Numbered from the stretch's first letter, positions 31,035 through 40,219 are shown. The stretch: 64,000 bases of DNA from Halorientalis sp. LT38 (GCF_037031225.1 NZ_JAYEZN010000002.1:1-64000); one strand, 5' to 3'. Made by a program: numbers and translations. The notes: generated by a model from the letters alone, not told the origin.

Positions 31035-31400
31035 ATGAGTAATCGCAACGTGTCTCATTCCAATCACGCGGTCGCGTCGCGACCAGTCGGTCACAGGCAG
31101 GATCCGTACGTCGTCCACCACGAATTCGGCGGTCCGGCGGAGTTGACGACGACGCTGGCCCACGCGGTCGCCGACGTCACCGGGGTCGACGTGACCGAGA
31201 CGGGCTTCACCCTCAACGACTACGTCGATCCGGACGCGCTCGACCGCCTGTTCGCCCCGAAACCGGACGGATCGCCCCGGACGAACGGCCATCTCAGTTT
31301 CTCGGTCTGGAACTGCCAGGTCACCGTCTACAGCACCGGGCAGATCGTCGTGAGCCAGCCCCAACCCCAGCCTCAGGGCGGGCATGCCGGCCCGCAGTAG
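31035..31400 (+). CDS. HalOD1 output-domain protein
   Basis: 121 residues, related to the 28178-28534 product. Seen: LTTTLAHAVADVTGVDVTETG, LNDYVDPDALDRLFAPKPDG, and LSFSVWNCQVTVYSTGQIVV. It ends in a Gln/Pro-rich tail (QPQPQPQGGHAGPQ), echoing the tails of its neighbours. The TATA-like AAAAACTTTT lies near 30993-31002, about 36 nt from the ATG at 31035. Confidence 0.82.
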   Translation: MSNRNVSHSNHAVASRPVGHRQDPYVVHHEFGGPAELTTTLAHAVADVTGVDVTETGFTLNDYVDPDALDRLFAPKPDGSPRTNGHLSFSVWNCQVTVYSTGQIVVSQPQPQPQGGHAGPQ

Positions 31401-31654
31401 GCCCCGTCGGCACGCTGATGGCCGCCCGCGTGAGCGATCGTGAACTGGCGGCCGACGGCCCCGTCGATCGCCCGACAGAATCCGCTTACCCGACCCCGGA
31501 ACTGGAAATCCAGGGCTATCGAGTGAACGATAGCGGCTGTTTATACCGACGCCAGCGGACGACACTGACGCACCGTTCGGTTCGGAAACGGCGAGCGACG
31601 GTCGCCCGCGCGGATCCGACGGTCGATAGACGCTTTCGAGACCTCACGTTACCA

Positions 31655-32464
31655 ATGAGTCAGCAACAACAGACCCAGCAAGGGCCCGGGGAGTCGAGCG
31701 CAGAATCAACACAGCAAACGCTCATGGAGAACGGTCGCAAGGCCGTCCGGCAGTTCGTCGAACTGCCGCTCCAGCAGACACTGGAGTTCCAGCGCAGCGC
31801 CGCGCAACTGTTCGTGAACGGCCTGGAGGCACAGAGCTGGGCCCAGCAACGCGGGATCGAACTGACGAAAGACAGCATGGGCAGTTACCTCCAGACGCTG
31901 GACAACGTCGTCGAGAACGCGGAGCAGATGGCCGAGACGGAGATGGCCGCGGCCAGCCAGCAGGGCGAGGCGATGCAGCAAGGGATGGGCGAAGCGATGC
32001 AACAGGGGATGTCCCAGCTGGGCGGCGAACAGCAGATGGGCGGCGACCAGGGGATGGGTGGCCAGCCGATGCAGCAGCCCCAGGGGATGGGGCAGGAAGC
32101 CGGCGGGATCGGGGGCCAACAGCAACCGCCCGGCTCCCAGCAGCAGCCGCCCGGAGGCCAGCAGCAGCCACCGGAGATGCAACAGCATGGCCCACAACAG
32201 CAGCCCCCGGGGATGGGCCAGCAGCCACCACAGCCCCAGGGATCGCAACAGCAGCCGCCGGGGATCCAACAGCAGCCACAGCCCCCACAGCAGCCACCGA
32301 CCGACATCCAGACCCCGCCGCAATCGGCCGGTCAGCAGCCGCCGAAACAGCCGCCCCAGCAGCCAGAACCCACCGAGACGCCGGAGTCCGGGGCGGAGCC
32401 GAAGCCGACCGAGACCCCGCCGGAAGAGCGCTCCAAGGAGGAGCCGGTCCCCGAATCGAAGTAA
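31655..32464 (+). CDS. Helical (phasin-like) protein with long Gln/Pro-rich tail
   Basis: 269 residues. Residues 22-100 form a continuous amphipathic helical stretch (GRKAVRQFVELPLQQTLEFQ, SAAQLFVNGLEAQSWAQQRG, SYLQTLDNVVENAEQM), similar in style to phasins that coat granules. The remaining 165 are low-complexity Gln/Pro/Gly/Met repeats such as QQQPPG, then an acidic Pro/Glu tail (PEPTETPESGAEPKPTE). No Cys, no membrane segment. Phasin identity is not proven; no PHA-synthesis gene is in the window. The helical region could bind a granule or a partner, and the tail may drive condensation; inference. ATG at 31655. Confidence 0.6.
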   Translation: MSQQQQTQQGPGESSAESTQQTLMENGRKAVRQFVELPLQQTLEFQRSAAQLFVNGLEAQSWAQQRGIELTKDSMGSYLQTLDNVVENAEQMAETEMAAASQQGEAMQQGMGEAMQQGMSQLGGEQQMGGDQGMGGQPMQQPQGMGQEAGGIGGQQQPPGSQQQPPGGQQQPPEMQQHGPQQQPPGMGQQPPQPQGSQQQPPGIQQQPQPPQQPPTDIQTPPQSAGQQPPKQPPQQPEPTETPESGAEPKPTETPPEERSKEEPVPESK

Positions 32465-32561
32465 CGACGCCGGATCAGACCGCTCTTTTTTCGGGCGCGT
32501 GACTGCTCGTCCGTAGAATCCGTTTCCCGGTACCGGCGCGTGCCGATCGCCGACCGCTCCG

Positions 32562-32885
32562 TCAGTCCTCGGTCCAGTACATCAGGTCCGTCTTCGAGAC
32601 CGCGCAGTTCGGGCACTCACCGGGGAGCCCCCCGTCGATCTCGCCCATCTCCCCGCAGTTGGTACAGCGCCACATCAACTCGGCCTCGCCGAACGCGTGG
32701 CCCGAGCGGGCGTGCTCGATGCTCAACGACTCGACGCCCTCCCGGACCGTCAGGTAGACGCCGCCCTCCTCGACACCGCGGATCGTTCCGGCCGAGACGC
32801 CGTCTTCCGTGTACAGCGTCTGGCCGAACGAGAGCTCGACCTCGTTCATCTCCGTCGATTCGGGGGTTTCACCTCGGCCGCTCAT
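32562..32885 (-). CDS. Zinc-ribbon (rubredoxin-like) small protein
   Basis: 107 residues. A beta domain (ELSFGQTLYTEDGVSAGTIRG, GVYLTVREGVESLSIEHARS) is followed by WRCTNCGEMGEIDGGLPGECPNC, a pair of C-x2-C knuckles 16 residues apart that would hold one zinc or iron. The arrangement resembles the C-terminal rubredoxin-like ribbon of rubrerythrins and fits the company of a DPS gene just upstream (69 bp). Role in electron transfer or nucleic-acid binding is unknown. ATG at 32885. Confidence 0.72.
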   Translation of the reverse strand: MSGRGETPESTEMNEVELSFGQTLYTEDGVSAGTIRGVEEGGVYLTVREGVESLSIEHARSGHAFGEAELMWRCTNCGEMGEIDGGLPGECPNCAVSKTDLMYWTED

Positions 32886-32954
32886 ACCCCCGGCTTCGAT
32901 CCGGAGTGGGAAAAAGAGTCTGTCGGGTCCGTTGCCACCTCCGCCCCGGCGACG

Positions 32955-33665
32955 CTACTGGCCGGTGATCGGGGGCCTCTCGTTGCCGGTCTTCGACGAT
33001 GCGATCGGCTGCGTCTGGAGGTGGGCCTCGAGGAACCACAGGTACTGGCTCACGTCACGGGAGAGTTCGTTGAGGAGGTCCGCGGTGTCGACGTCCCCGG
33101 CGTCGGTGGCCGTCTCGATGTCGCCGCTGAGGTTGGCGTCGTGGACGGCCAGCCGCTCGGCGAGCGCCTCCACGAACTGCGGGCCGGTCACGACCCCCTG
33201 CGGGAACGGTGGGACGGTGCAGCGGTCGGCCGCCATCCGCGTGGTCCCGAGCGCCTCGCCGCCCAGCGCCGTGATCCGTTCCGCCAGCGCGTCGACGTGC
33301 TCGTCGAACGTCTCCGCGATCTCCTCGAACAGCTCGTGGAGCCCGACGAAGGACATCCCCTTGACGTTCCAGTGTGCGTACCTCGCGTGACTGGCGAGGA
33401 CCGTCGCGTCGGCGAGCGCCCGGGTGAGCGTCTCTATGCTCTGGCGTCGGATCGGCTCGGACAGGTAGTTCCCCGTCGGGAACATCTGGCCGTCGTACTG
33501 GTCGACGCCCGTCCCGGGTTGCGTCTGCCCGGCGGCCTGTTGCGTCGATCGGCCGGCCTCCGGACCGGCTGCGTGTTGCGTCTGGCGTCCGGTCTCCGAA
33601 CCGGTGGGCTGCTCGACCGCGTTGCTGTACTGTTGGGACTGTCCGATCGCGTGGCGTTGGCTCAT
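32955..33665 (-). CDS. dps: DPS-family ferritin-like protein with Gln-rich N-terminal extension
   Basis: 236 residues. Residues 65-225 are a DPS domain: ARYAHWNVKGMSFVGLHELF then EIAETFDEHVDALAERI, which supplies His, Asp and Glu ligands of the inter-subunit ferroxidase site. DPS oxidises and stores iron, protecting DNA from peroxide. Most DPS proteins have about 165-185 residues; the extra N-terminal 60 are a Gln/Thr/Gly-rich disordered segment (SQRHAIGQSQQYSNAVEQP). DPS tails often bind DNA, but this one is not basic. It is followed by the zinc-ribbon gene. Start ATG at 33665. Confidence 0.92.
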   Translation of the reverse strand: MSQRHAIGQSQQYSNAVEQPTGSETGRQTQHAAGPEAGRSTQQAAGQTQPGTGVDQYDGQMFPTGNYLSEPIRRQSIETLTRALADATVLASHARYAHWNVKGMSFVGLHELFEEIAETFDEHVDALAERITALGGEALGTTRMAADRCTVPPFPQGVVTGPQFVEALAERLAVHDANLSGDIETATDAGDVDTADLLNELSRDVSQYLWFLEAHLQTQPIASSKTGNERPPITGQ

Positions 33666-33752
33666 GGTCGTCGCACCCGGTGGTCCCTCAACGACCGGGG
33701 CAAAGAAACTTCCTGGGGGTTCGGCCTGCGGTGCGAATCGGCGCTAGCACCG

Positions 33753-34040
33753 CTAGAACGACTCGTCCTCGTAGCCGATCTGGGTGTCGTTGGACTCGCG
33801 GTCGCTGTAGAACTTCCGTCCGATGGCCTCGTCGCCGACCATGTTGAGGACGCTCTGTTTGACCTCGTCGGCGGACTCGTAGCTCTGCTCGTCCTGCGTG
33901 TCGAGCACCGACGCCAGCGACACCGTCCCGCCGGCGTGTTCGATCTCGCCGTCCCCGTGGGCCGCGAGCAGTTCCTCGTTCGTCAGCGGGTACGACTCGT
34001 CCTCCAGCGCCGGCTCCAGGTCGCCGAAGTCGAGTCCCAT
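33753..34040 (-). CDS. DUF5789-family small protein
   Basis: 95 residues. The pattern LEPALEDESYPLTNEELLAAHGD, HAGGTVSLASVL, ESADEVKQSVLNMVGDEAIG, then RKFYSDRE, matches a small haloarchaeal family I know as DUF5789. Function not known. The ATG at 34040 (MGLDFGDLE) is preferred to a GTG at 34067. It is upstream of the DPS gene on the same strand, 87 bp apart, with no strong evidence for or against an operon. Confidence 0.75.
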   Translation of the reverse strand: MGLDFGDLEPALEDESYPLTNEELLAAHGDGEIEHAGGTVSLASVLDTQDEQSYESADEVKQSVLNMVGDEAIGRKFYSDRESNDTQIGYEDESF

Positions 34041-34140
34041 CTCTCGCTCTGTGGTCACTGGCGTCACCGGGACCCCGTACCACGCGGACGGGCAAAAGCG
34101 GCCGGGTCCGTGAACCCCCGGCTCGGGGAAGCCGTCGGCG

Positions 34141-34587
34141 TCACGTCGACTCGTCGCCGCCCTTTCCCGTGCGTCGATCCGACTCTTCGTCCATCTCCTC
34201 TCTGCGCATGTCCGACTGCTCCTCCCTGCCCTCGTCGGTCCCGTCGAACTGGTCCTCGTCGCGCTGCTCGATGCCCTCCTCGTCGGCCCCCTCGTCGTCG
34301 GTCCCGGCTTCCCTGCCCTCCGCAGAGCGTTCCTCGTCGCCCTCGTCTGTGATCACGACCTCGGTGCCGGTGACCTGGACGACGCGTTCGCGGTCGACGC
34401 GGTAGGCGTCCTCGTCGTGGCCCTCCCAGTCGAGCGTCGCCTTGACCCGGTCGACGAGCGACGGGTCCGGAAACACGTAGAGCCCGTCGTCGCGGACCGC
34501 GGTCACCATCCCGATCGATTCCCCGGCGTCGTCGACGACCGTCTTCCCCTCGTCGGTCTCCCTGAGCGTCGGTCGGTCTGCATCCAT
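34141..34587 (-). CDS. PRC-barrel-like protein with highly acidic tail
   Basis: 148 residues. The first 80 resemble the 30266-30508 product: LRETDEGKTVVDDAGESIGM, GLYVFPDPSLVDRVKATLDW, RVVQVTGTEVVITDEG. The C-terminal 65 residues are almost entirely Glu, Asp, Arg, Gly and Gln (DEGADEEGIEQRDEDQFDG). Such a tail would be disordered and strongly hydrated in high salt. The paralogy to 30266 suggests duplication within the block. ATG at 34587. Confidence 0.7.
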   Translation of the reverse strand: MDADRPTLRETDEGKTVVDDAGESIGMVTAVRDDGLYVFPDPSLVDRVKATLDWEGHDEDAYRVDRERVVQVTGTEVVITDEGDEERSAEGREAGTDDEGADEEGIEQRDEDQFDGTDEGREEQSDMRREEMDEESDRRTGKGGDEST

Positions 34588-34774
34588 GGTACCGGCCAAC
34601 AGCGTACGACGGCGGCGACCATAACTCCGCGGGTGGTGAGCGGGTACCGGGACCTGCCCGGCCTTCGAGGCGCCGACGCGGTCGTCTTCGCGGGGGCGCG
34701 TCGGCTTGAGTGGCTTGGGCCTGCAGGCTGGGCGTTGATCCGGGTCGCTGGTGTACCTGACGGTGGTGAAAGCC

Positions 34775-35545
34775 ATGCGCCCACAGGCTCAGACTCTCCT
34801 ACAGCTCGACGTACCGAACCTGGTCGAGGGGACGATAACCGACGTGATCGCGTTCGTGCCCCGGCTGGTCGGAGCGCTCGTGATCCTCCTGATCGGCTGG
34901 GTGATCGGCATCGTTCTGGGGAAGCTCGTCAGTCGGGTGACAGACAAGGTGGAACTGGACGAACTGGTCCTCGACACACCGCTCGGCGGAATGATGGGCG
35001 GGACGGAGCGAGCCGTCTCCACGACGTTCGGGGCCATCACGAAGTGGTTCGTGGTCGCCCTGGCCGTGCTGGCGGCCGCGGACGTCCTCGCGATCACGCT
35101 GCTCTCCGAGTGGATCCAGACCGCCGTGTCCTACCTCCCGGCCTTCATCGGCGGGCTGGTCGTGATCGTCGCCGGGTTCGTGGTGGCCGACTTCATCGGC
35201 GACGCCATCACCAGCACGCGGGCGTCGACGGAGACGTCGTACACCTCCTGGTTCGCCGCGGGTACCCGGATGTTCCTGTACTTCACGGCGATCGTGATCG
35301 GGCTGGACACGATGGGAATCGACGTGAGCATCCTGTTCGTGTTCGCGCGGGCGCTCGCGTACGGCCTCGCCGCAGCGCTCGCCATCGGCCTCGGCGTCGC
35401 CTTCGGCTGGGGCGGCCACCGCTACGTCGCCAACAACATCGACCGCTGGATGGGGCAGGCCTCCTCCAACACGCCGAAGCCCTCCGGGTCGCCAGAGGCC
35501 GACGGCGGTCGCCGGGAATCACCCGAGGAGCGACCGGAGGACTGA
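34775..35545 (+). CDS. Mechanosensitive channel-like (MscS-TM/CmpX-type) membrane protein
   Basis: 256 residues with about four membrane helices: FVPRLVGALVILLIGWVIG, VVALAVLAAADVLAITLL, YLPAFIGGLVVIVAGFVVAD, and MFLYFTAIVIGLDTM plus FARALAYGLAAALAIGLGVA. The repeated GW-x-IG-x-x-x-G-K-L and F-V-V-A-D-F-I-G-D blocks fit the conserved TM-helix repeat proteins related to the small-conductance mechanosensitive channel family. It probably senses membrane tension or osmolarity, in line with the stress-related neighbours. Start at ATG 34775 preferred; a GTG at 34751 is possible. Confidence 0.82.
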   Translation: MRPQAQTLLQLDVPNLVEGTITDVIAFVPRLVGALVILLIGWVIGIVLGKLVSRVTDKVELDELVLDTPLGGMMGGTERAVSTTFGAITKWFVVALAVLAAADVLAITLLSEWIQTAVSYLPAFIGGLVVIVAGFVVADFIGDAITSTRASTETSYTSWFAAGTRMFLYFTAIVIGLDTMGIDVSILFVFARALAYGLAAALAIGLGVAFGWGGHRYVANNIDRWMGQASSNTPKPSGSPEADGGRRESPEERPED

Positions 35546-35729
35546 GGCGCGCAGGCGAATCCGCGGTCCCCGCACGGTGATAGGTCCCCTCGCGCCCGGA
35601 CGGTCCGGGTGTCGTCGAGCCGTTTCGCCGAGCTTTCCTACGTGTCAGATCGCGTGAGGGATCGGTACCGCCGCGTTACTCGAAATAGCCACTGTATAGT
35701 AAAAACCGAACTCGCCCTGGACTGCATCC

Positions 35730-36401
35730 ATGGGAACGATCGTGGAGGCTCAGGTCCCGGCGGCGGAGTTCGCACTCGGGGACACCGTTTCGACGGTTCC
35801 GGCGGCCTCCTTCGAGACGGTCCGGACGGTCACCTCGGGCATGGATCAGCCGTTGCCCTTCCTGTGGGCCGCGGCACCGGAGTTCGACCGGCTCGACGAC
35901 GCGATGCGCGACGACGACAGCACGGCCGAGGTGACGCGACTGGTCCGCGACGGGAAACACGCCCTCTACGCCGTGCGCTGGCAGGCCCGGGTCCGGGGGC
36001 TGGTCCAGCTCATCGCCGACGAGGACGGGACCCTCCTCGACGCGCGGCTGCACGACGACACCTGGAAGCTCCGCGTCCTGTTCCCGGAGAAAGCGGCGAT
36101 GTCGTCCTTTTACGACTGCTGCCGGGGCTACGGCGTCGACATCGACGTCAACCGCGTGAACGGCCTCGAGAGCGTCGTCCGCCACGGCGGGACGCGGCTC
36201 TCTGCCGAGCAGTACGAGGCGCTCTCGGAGGCGCTCGACGCAGACTACTACGGCGTCCCCCGCGGCTCGACGCTGGTCGAACTCTCCGACCGACTCGACG
36301 TCTCCCACCAGGCCGTCTCGGAGCGACTCCGACGGGCCCATCAGGCGCTGATCGAGTCGTCGCTGCACGACGGCCTCACGCCGGACGAACCGCACCCCTG
36401 A
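35730..36401 (+). CDS. Bat-type HTH_10 transcription regulator
   Basis: 223 residues. The C-terminal 60 contain the haloarchaeal HTH_10 domain: LSAEQYEALSEALDADYYGVP then STLVELSDRLDVSHQAVSERLRRAH, the recognition helix. The N-terminal 150 form the associated bacterioopsin-activator-like sensory half (VRWQARVRGLVQLIADEDG). These regulators commonly act on nearby genes; the adjacent MscS-like and YihY genes are candidates. A TATA-like TATAGTAAAAA lies near 35695-35705, about 30 nt upstream. The stop directly abuts the stop of YihY (convergent). Confidence 0.9.
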   Translation: MGTIVEAQVPAAEFALGDTVSTVPAASFETVRTVTSGMDQPLPFLWAAAPEFDRLDDAMRDDDSTAEVTRLVRDGKHALYAVRWQARVRGLVQLIADEDGTLLDARLHDDTWKLRVLFPEKAAMSSFYDCCRGYGVDIDVNRVNGLESVVRHGGTRLSAEQYEALSEALDADYYGVPRGSTLVELSDRLDVSHQAVSERLRRAHQALIESSLHDGLTPDEPHP

Positions 36402-37259
36402 CTAGCCCCTCGATCGGCCCTCGACCCGGGGTGCCCGGTAGGCGGGCCCGGGGTTCGGCGGCGGCTGGCGACCGGCGAGGACGACGTTCGTGACCCCGCC
36501 GATCAGGAAGACGAGCGCCGCGAAGTAGAGCCAGGTGACCAGGAGGAGGACGCCGCCGAGGACGCCGTACAGCTCCGCCGTCGAGGAGATGGAGATGTAC
36601 ACCTGAAAGAGTAACTGCAGCAGGATCCAGCCCACGACCGAGACGATCACGCCCGGCACCGCCTCCAGCGGCTCGATATCCACGTCGGGGAAGACGTAGT
36701 AGACCGGGTAGAACGCGGCCGACAGCGCCGCGACGAGAAACAGGACGTTCAGGACGCCGAGGAAGGGAATATCCGGTACCATGGCGAAGACGACGCCCGC
36801 GAACAGCATCGCGAGCATCGCCCCGCCCATCGCCGCCATCACGACCAGCGCGTCGGTGACCTGATCGCGAAGCGGGCCGTGCCCGCCCGTCCCGTAGAGC
36901 TGTGCGAACGCCGTGTCCAGCCGGCGAAACAGCGTCAACGCCCCCCAGGCCAGCGCCGCCACGCCGAGCACGGAGAGACCGAACCGACCGCTCGCGCGCG
37001 TCAGCGAGTCGAAGAGGACGCTCTGGCCGGCCGGCGAGAGATAGCGCCGGGTCATCGTCATCACGATCGCCACGAGCTGGTCTCCGCCGAGCCAGGAGAG
37101 CACGAGGACCACGAGCAACAGGAGCGGCAACAGGGAGACGAAGGCCGAATACGCCAGGCTCCCGGCCATGAAGGACACGTCGCGCTCGCGGAACTCCGCG
37201 GCGATCTCGCGGACGACGGCCGTCACGTCGCCGACGCGACCGGGGAGGGCGAAGCTCAT
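36402..37259 (-). CDS. YihY/BrkB-family membrane protein
   Basis: 285 residues with six membrane segments. Family signs: MAGSLAYSAFVSLLPLLLL in helix 1, WGALTLFRRLDTAFAQLYG after helix 2, VFPDVDIEPLEAVPGVI before helix 5, and YGVLGGVLLLVTWLYFAALVFLIGG at the end. The family (once wrongly called RNase BN) is an uncharacterised inner-membrane group. In haloarchaea it is common next to stress and osmotic genes. ATG at 37259. Confidence 0.9.
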   Translation of the reverse strand: MSFALPGRVGDVTAVVREIAAEFRERDVSFMAGSLAYSAFVSLLPLLLLVVLVLSWLGGDQLVAIVMTMTRRYLSPAGQSVLFDSLTRASGRFGLSVLGVAALAWGALTLFRRLDTAFAQLYGTGGHGPLRDQVTDALVVMAAMGGAMLAMLFAGVVFAMVPDIPFLGVLNVLFLVAALSAAFYPVYYVFPDVDIEPLEAVPGVIVSVVGWILLQLLFQVYISISSTAELYGVLGGVLLLVTWLYFAALVFLIGGVTNVVLAGRQPPPNPGPAYRAPRVEGRSRG

Positions 37260-37450
37260 CGCTGCCCCGATCGCCGGCCTGACTGCCGGTCCATGTCACT
37301 TACATCCAGGGGCGGCGGGAACTTATGGGCCGCGGATATCGAACCGTTGACAGCCTGCCGATCGGGTTGCCGACGATCCGGGCTCCCCCGCCCGGCGCCT
37401 TGCAGAATCCGGCCGCGGGTTTTCGGCCGCGCGCGTGGAGACAATCGAGG

Positions 37451-39076
37451 ATGACAACGGATGACGCGCGAACCGACGGCGGCGGTGACGGCGGTGACGG
37501 CGTTCCCACTCGCGACGGTGGGGCGAGCCGCGAGTCGGTGTGGTTGGACGATGGCACGGCCACCGAGTACGAGCCGCTTGCGGGTGACCTGACGGTCGAC
37601 ACGGTCGTGGTCGGCGGCGGCATCGCCGGGATCACGACGGCCTACCACCTCGCGACCGCCGGTCAGTCCGTGGCCCTGCTGGAACGGGACCGCTTGCTCG
37701 GCGGGACGACCGGCCGCACGACGGCGAAGCTCACCTCGTTGCACGGACTGGTCTACGCCGACCTGCTCCAGACGGCGGGCGAGGCCCGGGCCCGGGAGTA
37801 CGCGCGGGCCAACCAGGCCGCCATCGACCGCGTCGAGCGCCTGATCGACGACCTCGGCGTGGACTGCGAGTTCGAGCGCACGGACGCCTACACCTACGTC
37901 ACGGACCGGTCGAAGCGCGAGCGAATCCGCGAGGAGGTCCGGGCCGCGAAACGGCTCGACCTCCCGGCCTCGTACGAGTCGTCGGTCGACCTCCCGTTCG
38001 AGACGGTCGGCGCGGTCCGGTTCGAAGACCAGGCGCGGTTCGACCCCGGGACCTACCTCCGCGCGCTGGCCGCGGCGATCGAGGACGCGGGGGGCCGGAT
38101 CTACGAGGGGACACGGGCGACGGACGTCTCCGGGGGCTCGCCCTGTCGAGTGGAGACCGATCGGGGGTCGGTGACGGCCGACGCCGTCGTGGTCGCCACC
38201 CACTTCCCGATCACCGACCACGCCGGCTACTTCGCGCGGCTGTCGCCCAAGCGGTCCTACGTCCTCGCCGTCCGCCTCGAGGACGAGGTGCCCGAGGGGC
38301 TGTACTACGACCCGTCCGAGCCGTACTTCTCGGTTCGTCCGCACCCGCGCGGGCGCGAGTCGACGGTCCTGATCGGCGGGCAGAACCACCGGACCGGCCG
38401 CGGCGGCAGCACGGCCGAGCGCTATCGGCGGCTCGAATCGGCCGCCCGCGACCGCTTCGACGTCGCCGCCGTCGAGAATCGCTGGGCGACCCAGGACTTC
38501 CGGACGGTCGACGGCGTCCCCTTCGTGGGGACGCTCCCGGTGTTCGACCAGGGCGTCTACGTCGCCACCGGCTTCGGCGGCTGGGGGATGACCAACGGCA
38601 CCGCGGCCGGGCGACTCCTCGCCGACCGCATCCTCGGGCACGAGCCGGAGTGGGGTCGCGTGTTCCGCCCCACGCGGTTCACGCTCCCCGCCGGCGCTGG
38701 CGCGTTCCTCTCGCACAACGGCCACGCGGCGCGACACCTGGTCAGCGGCTGGTTCGAGCGGCGACCGAGCGCCGCCGAGACAACGCTCGCCGAGGACGAG
38801 GCGCGCGTCTTCCGGTCCGGCGCCGGTCCCGTTGCTGCGTATCGGGACGAGGACGGCGACCTGCACGCGGTCTCGGCGGTCTGTCCGCACATGGGCTGTC
38901 TCGTCGAGTGGAACGACGGCGAGCGCTCGTGGGACTGCCCGTGTCACGGCTCCCGGTTCGACGTCGACGGGGCCGTCCTGGACACGCCCGCCGTCGACGG
39001 ACTCGACCCCGTCGCCGGGATATCCGAACAGCGAGAGCGCGAGCGTCGCTCGCCGACTCCGTCGGACGACCGGTGA
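37451..39076 (+). CDS. FAD-dependent oxidoreductase with C-terminal Rieske domain
   Basis: 541 residues. A DAO-type FAD domain starts with the dinucleotide motif VVVGGGIAGITTAYHL (Gly55-Gly60) and includes a GGTTGRTTAKLTSLHG stretch and GFGGWGMTNGTAAG near the C-terminus of that domain. The last 90 residues form a Rieske 2Fe-2S domain: Cys478-Pro-His480 in CPHMGC and Cys496-Pro-Cys-His499 in CPCHGS. Such fusions (YhfW-like) are thought to oxidise amino or imino compounds with electron transfer through the Rieske centre. The ATG at 37451 (MTTDDARTDGG) is preferred. Divergent from YihY; a Gly/Asp N-terminal leader is non-conserved. Confidence 0.9.
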   Translation: MTTDDARTDGGGDGGDGVPTRDGGASRESVWLDDGTATEYEPLAGDLTVDTVVVGGGIAGITTAYHLATAGQSVALLERDRLLGGTTGRTTAKLTSLHGLVYADLLQTAGEARAREYARANQAAIDRVERLIDDLGVDCEFERTDAYTYVTDRSKRERIREEVRAAKRLDLPASYESSVDLPFETVGAVRFEDQARFDPGTYLRALAAAIEDAGGRIYEGTRATDVSGGSPCRVETDRGSVTADAVVVATHFPITDHAGYFARLSPKRSYVLAVRLEDEVPEGLYYDPSEPYFSVRPHPRGRESTVLIGGQNHRTGRGGSTAERYRRLESAARDRFDVAAVENRWATQDFRTVDGVPFVGTLPVFDQGVYVATGFGGWGMTNGTAAGRLLADRILGHEPEWGRVFRPTRFTLPAGAGAFLSHNGHAARHLVSGWFERRPSAAETTLAEDEARVFRSGAGPVAAYRDEDGDLHAVSAVCPHMGCLVEWNDGERSWDCPCHGSRFDVDGAVLDTPAVDGLDPVAGISEQRERERRSPTPSDDR

Positions 39077-39164
39077 GCCGCGTCGGAGAATGCGACCGGC
39101 GTCGGTTCACGGCGTCGCGCGAGCGGCCGGGAACCGAGGCGCGGTCAGTTCGCCGCGTCGGCGA

Positions 39165-40091
39165 TCAGAACTGCTGACGGCTCTGGCCTTTCTGGCCCTG
39201 CTGCTCCTGCTGCTCCTGCTGCTTGTACTGGAGCCCGCCCTGTGATTGCTGGCCGCCCTGCTGGCCGGTCTGTTCCTGCGTGCCGGTCTGCTGGGGCTGT
39301 TGCTGCTGGCCCATTTGAGGCTGCTGTTGCCGGCCCATCTCGGGCTGTTGCTGTCCGATCTGGGGTTGCTGCTGGGACTGAATCCCTTGTTGGGGCTGCC
39401 GTTGCTGTCGCTGGCCCATCTGGGGCTGCTGCTGTTGGCCCGTCTGTGGGGATTTCTGTTGCCCCATCTGCGGCTGCTGCTGTTGCTGCTGGGATGGTTG
39501 GCCCTGCTGGGATGGTTGGCCCTGCTGGGACGGCTGGCCCTGCTGGGACGGCTGGCCCTGCTGGGACGGCTGGCCCTGCTGCCCCGGTTGCTTGGTCTCC
39601 TGGCCCAGCACTTCGATTCCCTTTCCGATCCCTTCGGTCATCTGACCGAGCTGTTCGGCCTGTTGCCCGATCTCTTTCTGGGCTCGCTGTTGTATCTCCT
39701 GGGCCCCCTGCTGGCTCTCCTGCATCTGGCCACCGCCGAACCCGGGCGACTGCTGCTGGCCCGTCCCCTGGGGTTGCTGACGCTGTTGTCCCTGCTGCTG
39801 GGGCTGTTGCTGGCCCATCTGCTCGGGCTGCTGCTGTTGCCCCGTCTGGGGCTGCTGTTGCCCGAACCCCTGCGTGGCCCCTTGCTGTTGTGGCTGCTGG
39901 GACTGGATTCCCTGCTGTGGCTGCTGCTGGGGCTGGTACTGTTCGCGCTGCTGGCCCAATTCGGCCTGTCCCTGCTGTCCGAAGTCGGTCTGGCCCTGCT
40001 GGCGCTGCCCGAGTCCCTGCTGGGTCCCCGTCTGCTGTCGTTCGGAGCCTCGCTGTGACTGTCCTGTCTGCTGTCGGTTTTCCTGACTCAT
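39165..40091 (-). CDS. Extremely glutamine-rich low-complexity protein
   Basis: 308 residues, close to half of them Gln, with Gly, Pro, Met, Ser and Thr making most of the remainder. It has repeats such as QQGQPS (five in a row at about residues 180-210) and QQQPQMGQ. One central segment, QQRAQKEIGQQAEQLGQMTE followed by GIGKGIEVLGQE, is helical, and would act as the folded core. No enzyme motif. The composition resembles prion-like or condensate-forming regions. ATG at 40091 (MSQENRQQTG); the start pattern equals other members of the block. Opposite-strand frames through this region are Leu-rich artefacts of CAG-type codons. Confidence 0.75.
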   Translation of the reverse strand: MSQENRQQTGQSQRGSERQQTGTQQGLGQRQQGQTDFGQQGQAELGQQREQYQPQQQPQQGIQSQQPQQQGATQGFGQQQPQTGQQQQPEQMGQQQPQQQGQQRQQPQGTGQQQSPGFGGGQMQESQQGAQEIQQRAQKEIGQQAEQLGQMTEGIGKGIEVLGQETKQPGQQGQPSQQGQPSQQGQPSQQGQPSQQGQPSQQQQQQPQMGQQKSPQTGQQQQPQMGQRQQRQPQQGIQSQQQPQIGQQQPEMGRQQQPQMGQQQQPQQTGTQEQTGQQGGQQSQGGLQYKQQEQQEQQGQKGQSRQQF

Positions 40092-40219
40092 GATCTGGTA
40101 TGTCGCGCCGCTGTCGGCTGGTGTCTTTGCGCCCGTTCCTGTCCCGGGGGAGAAGTCCCGGGTCGGCGTCGACGGGGTCGGTGTCGCGTCCCCGTCGGAG
40201 GCTGCCACTCCCCTCCAAT

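Noticed and set aside
39246-40058. Leu-rich membrane-like frame opposite the Gln-rich protein
   Set aside because: CAG/CAA-rich codons of the Gln-rich gene read CTG/TTG (Leu) on the other strand. The apparent helices are an artefact.
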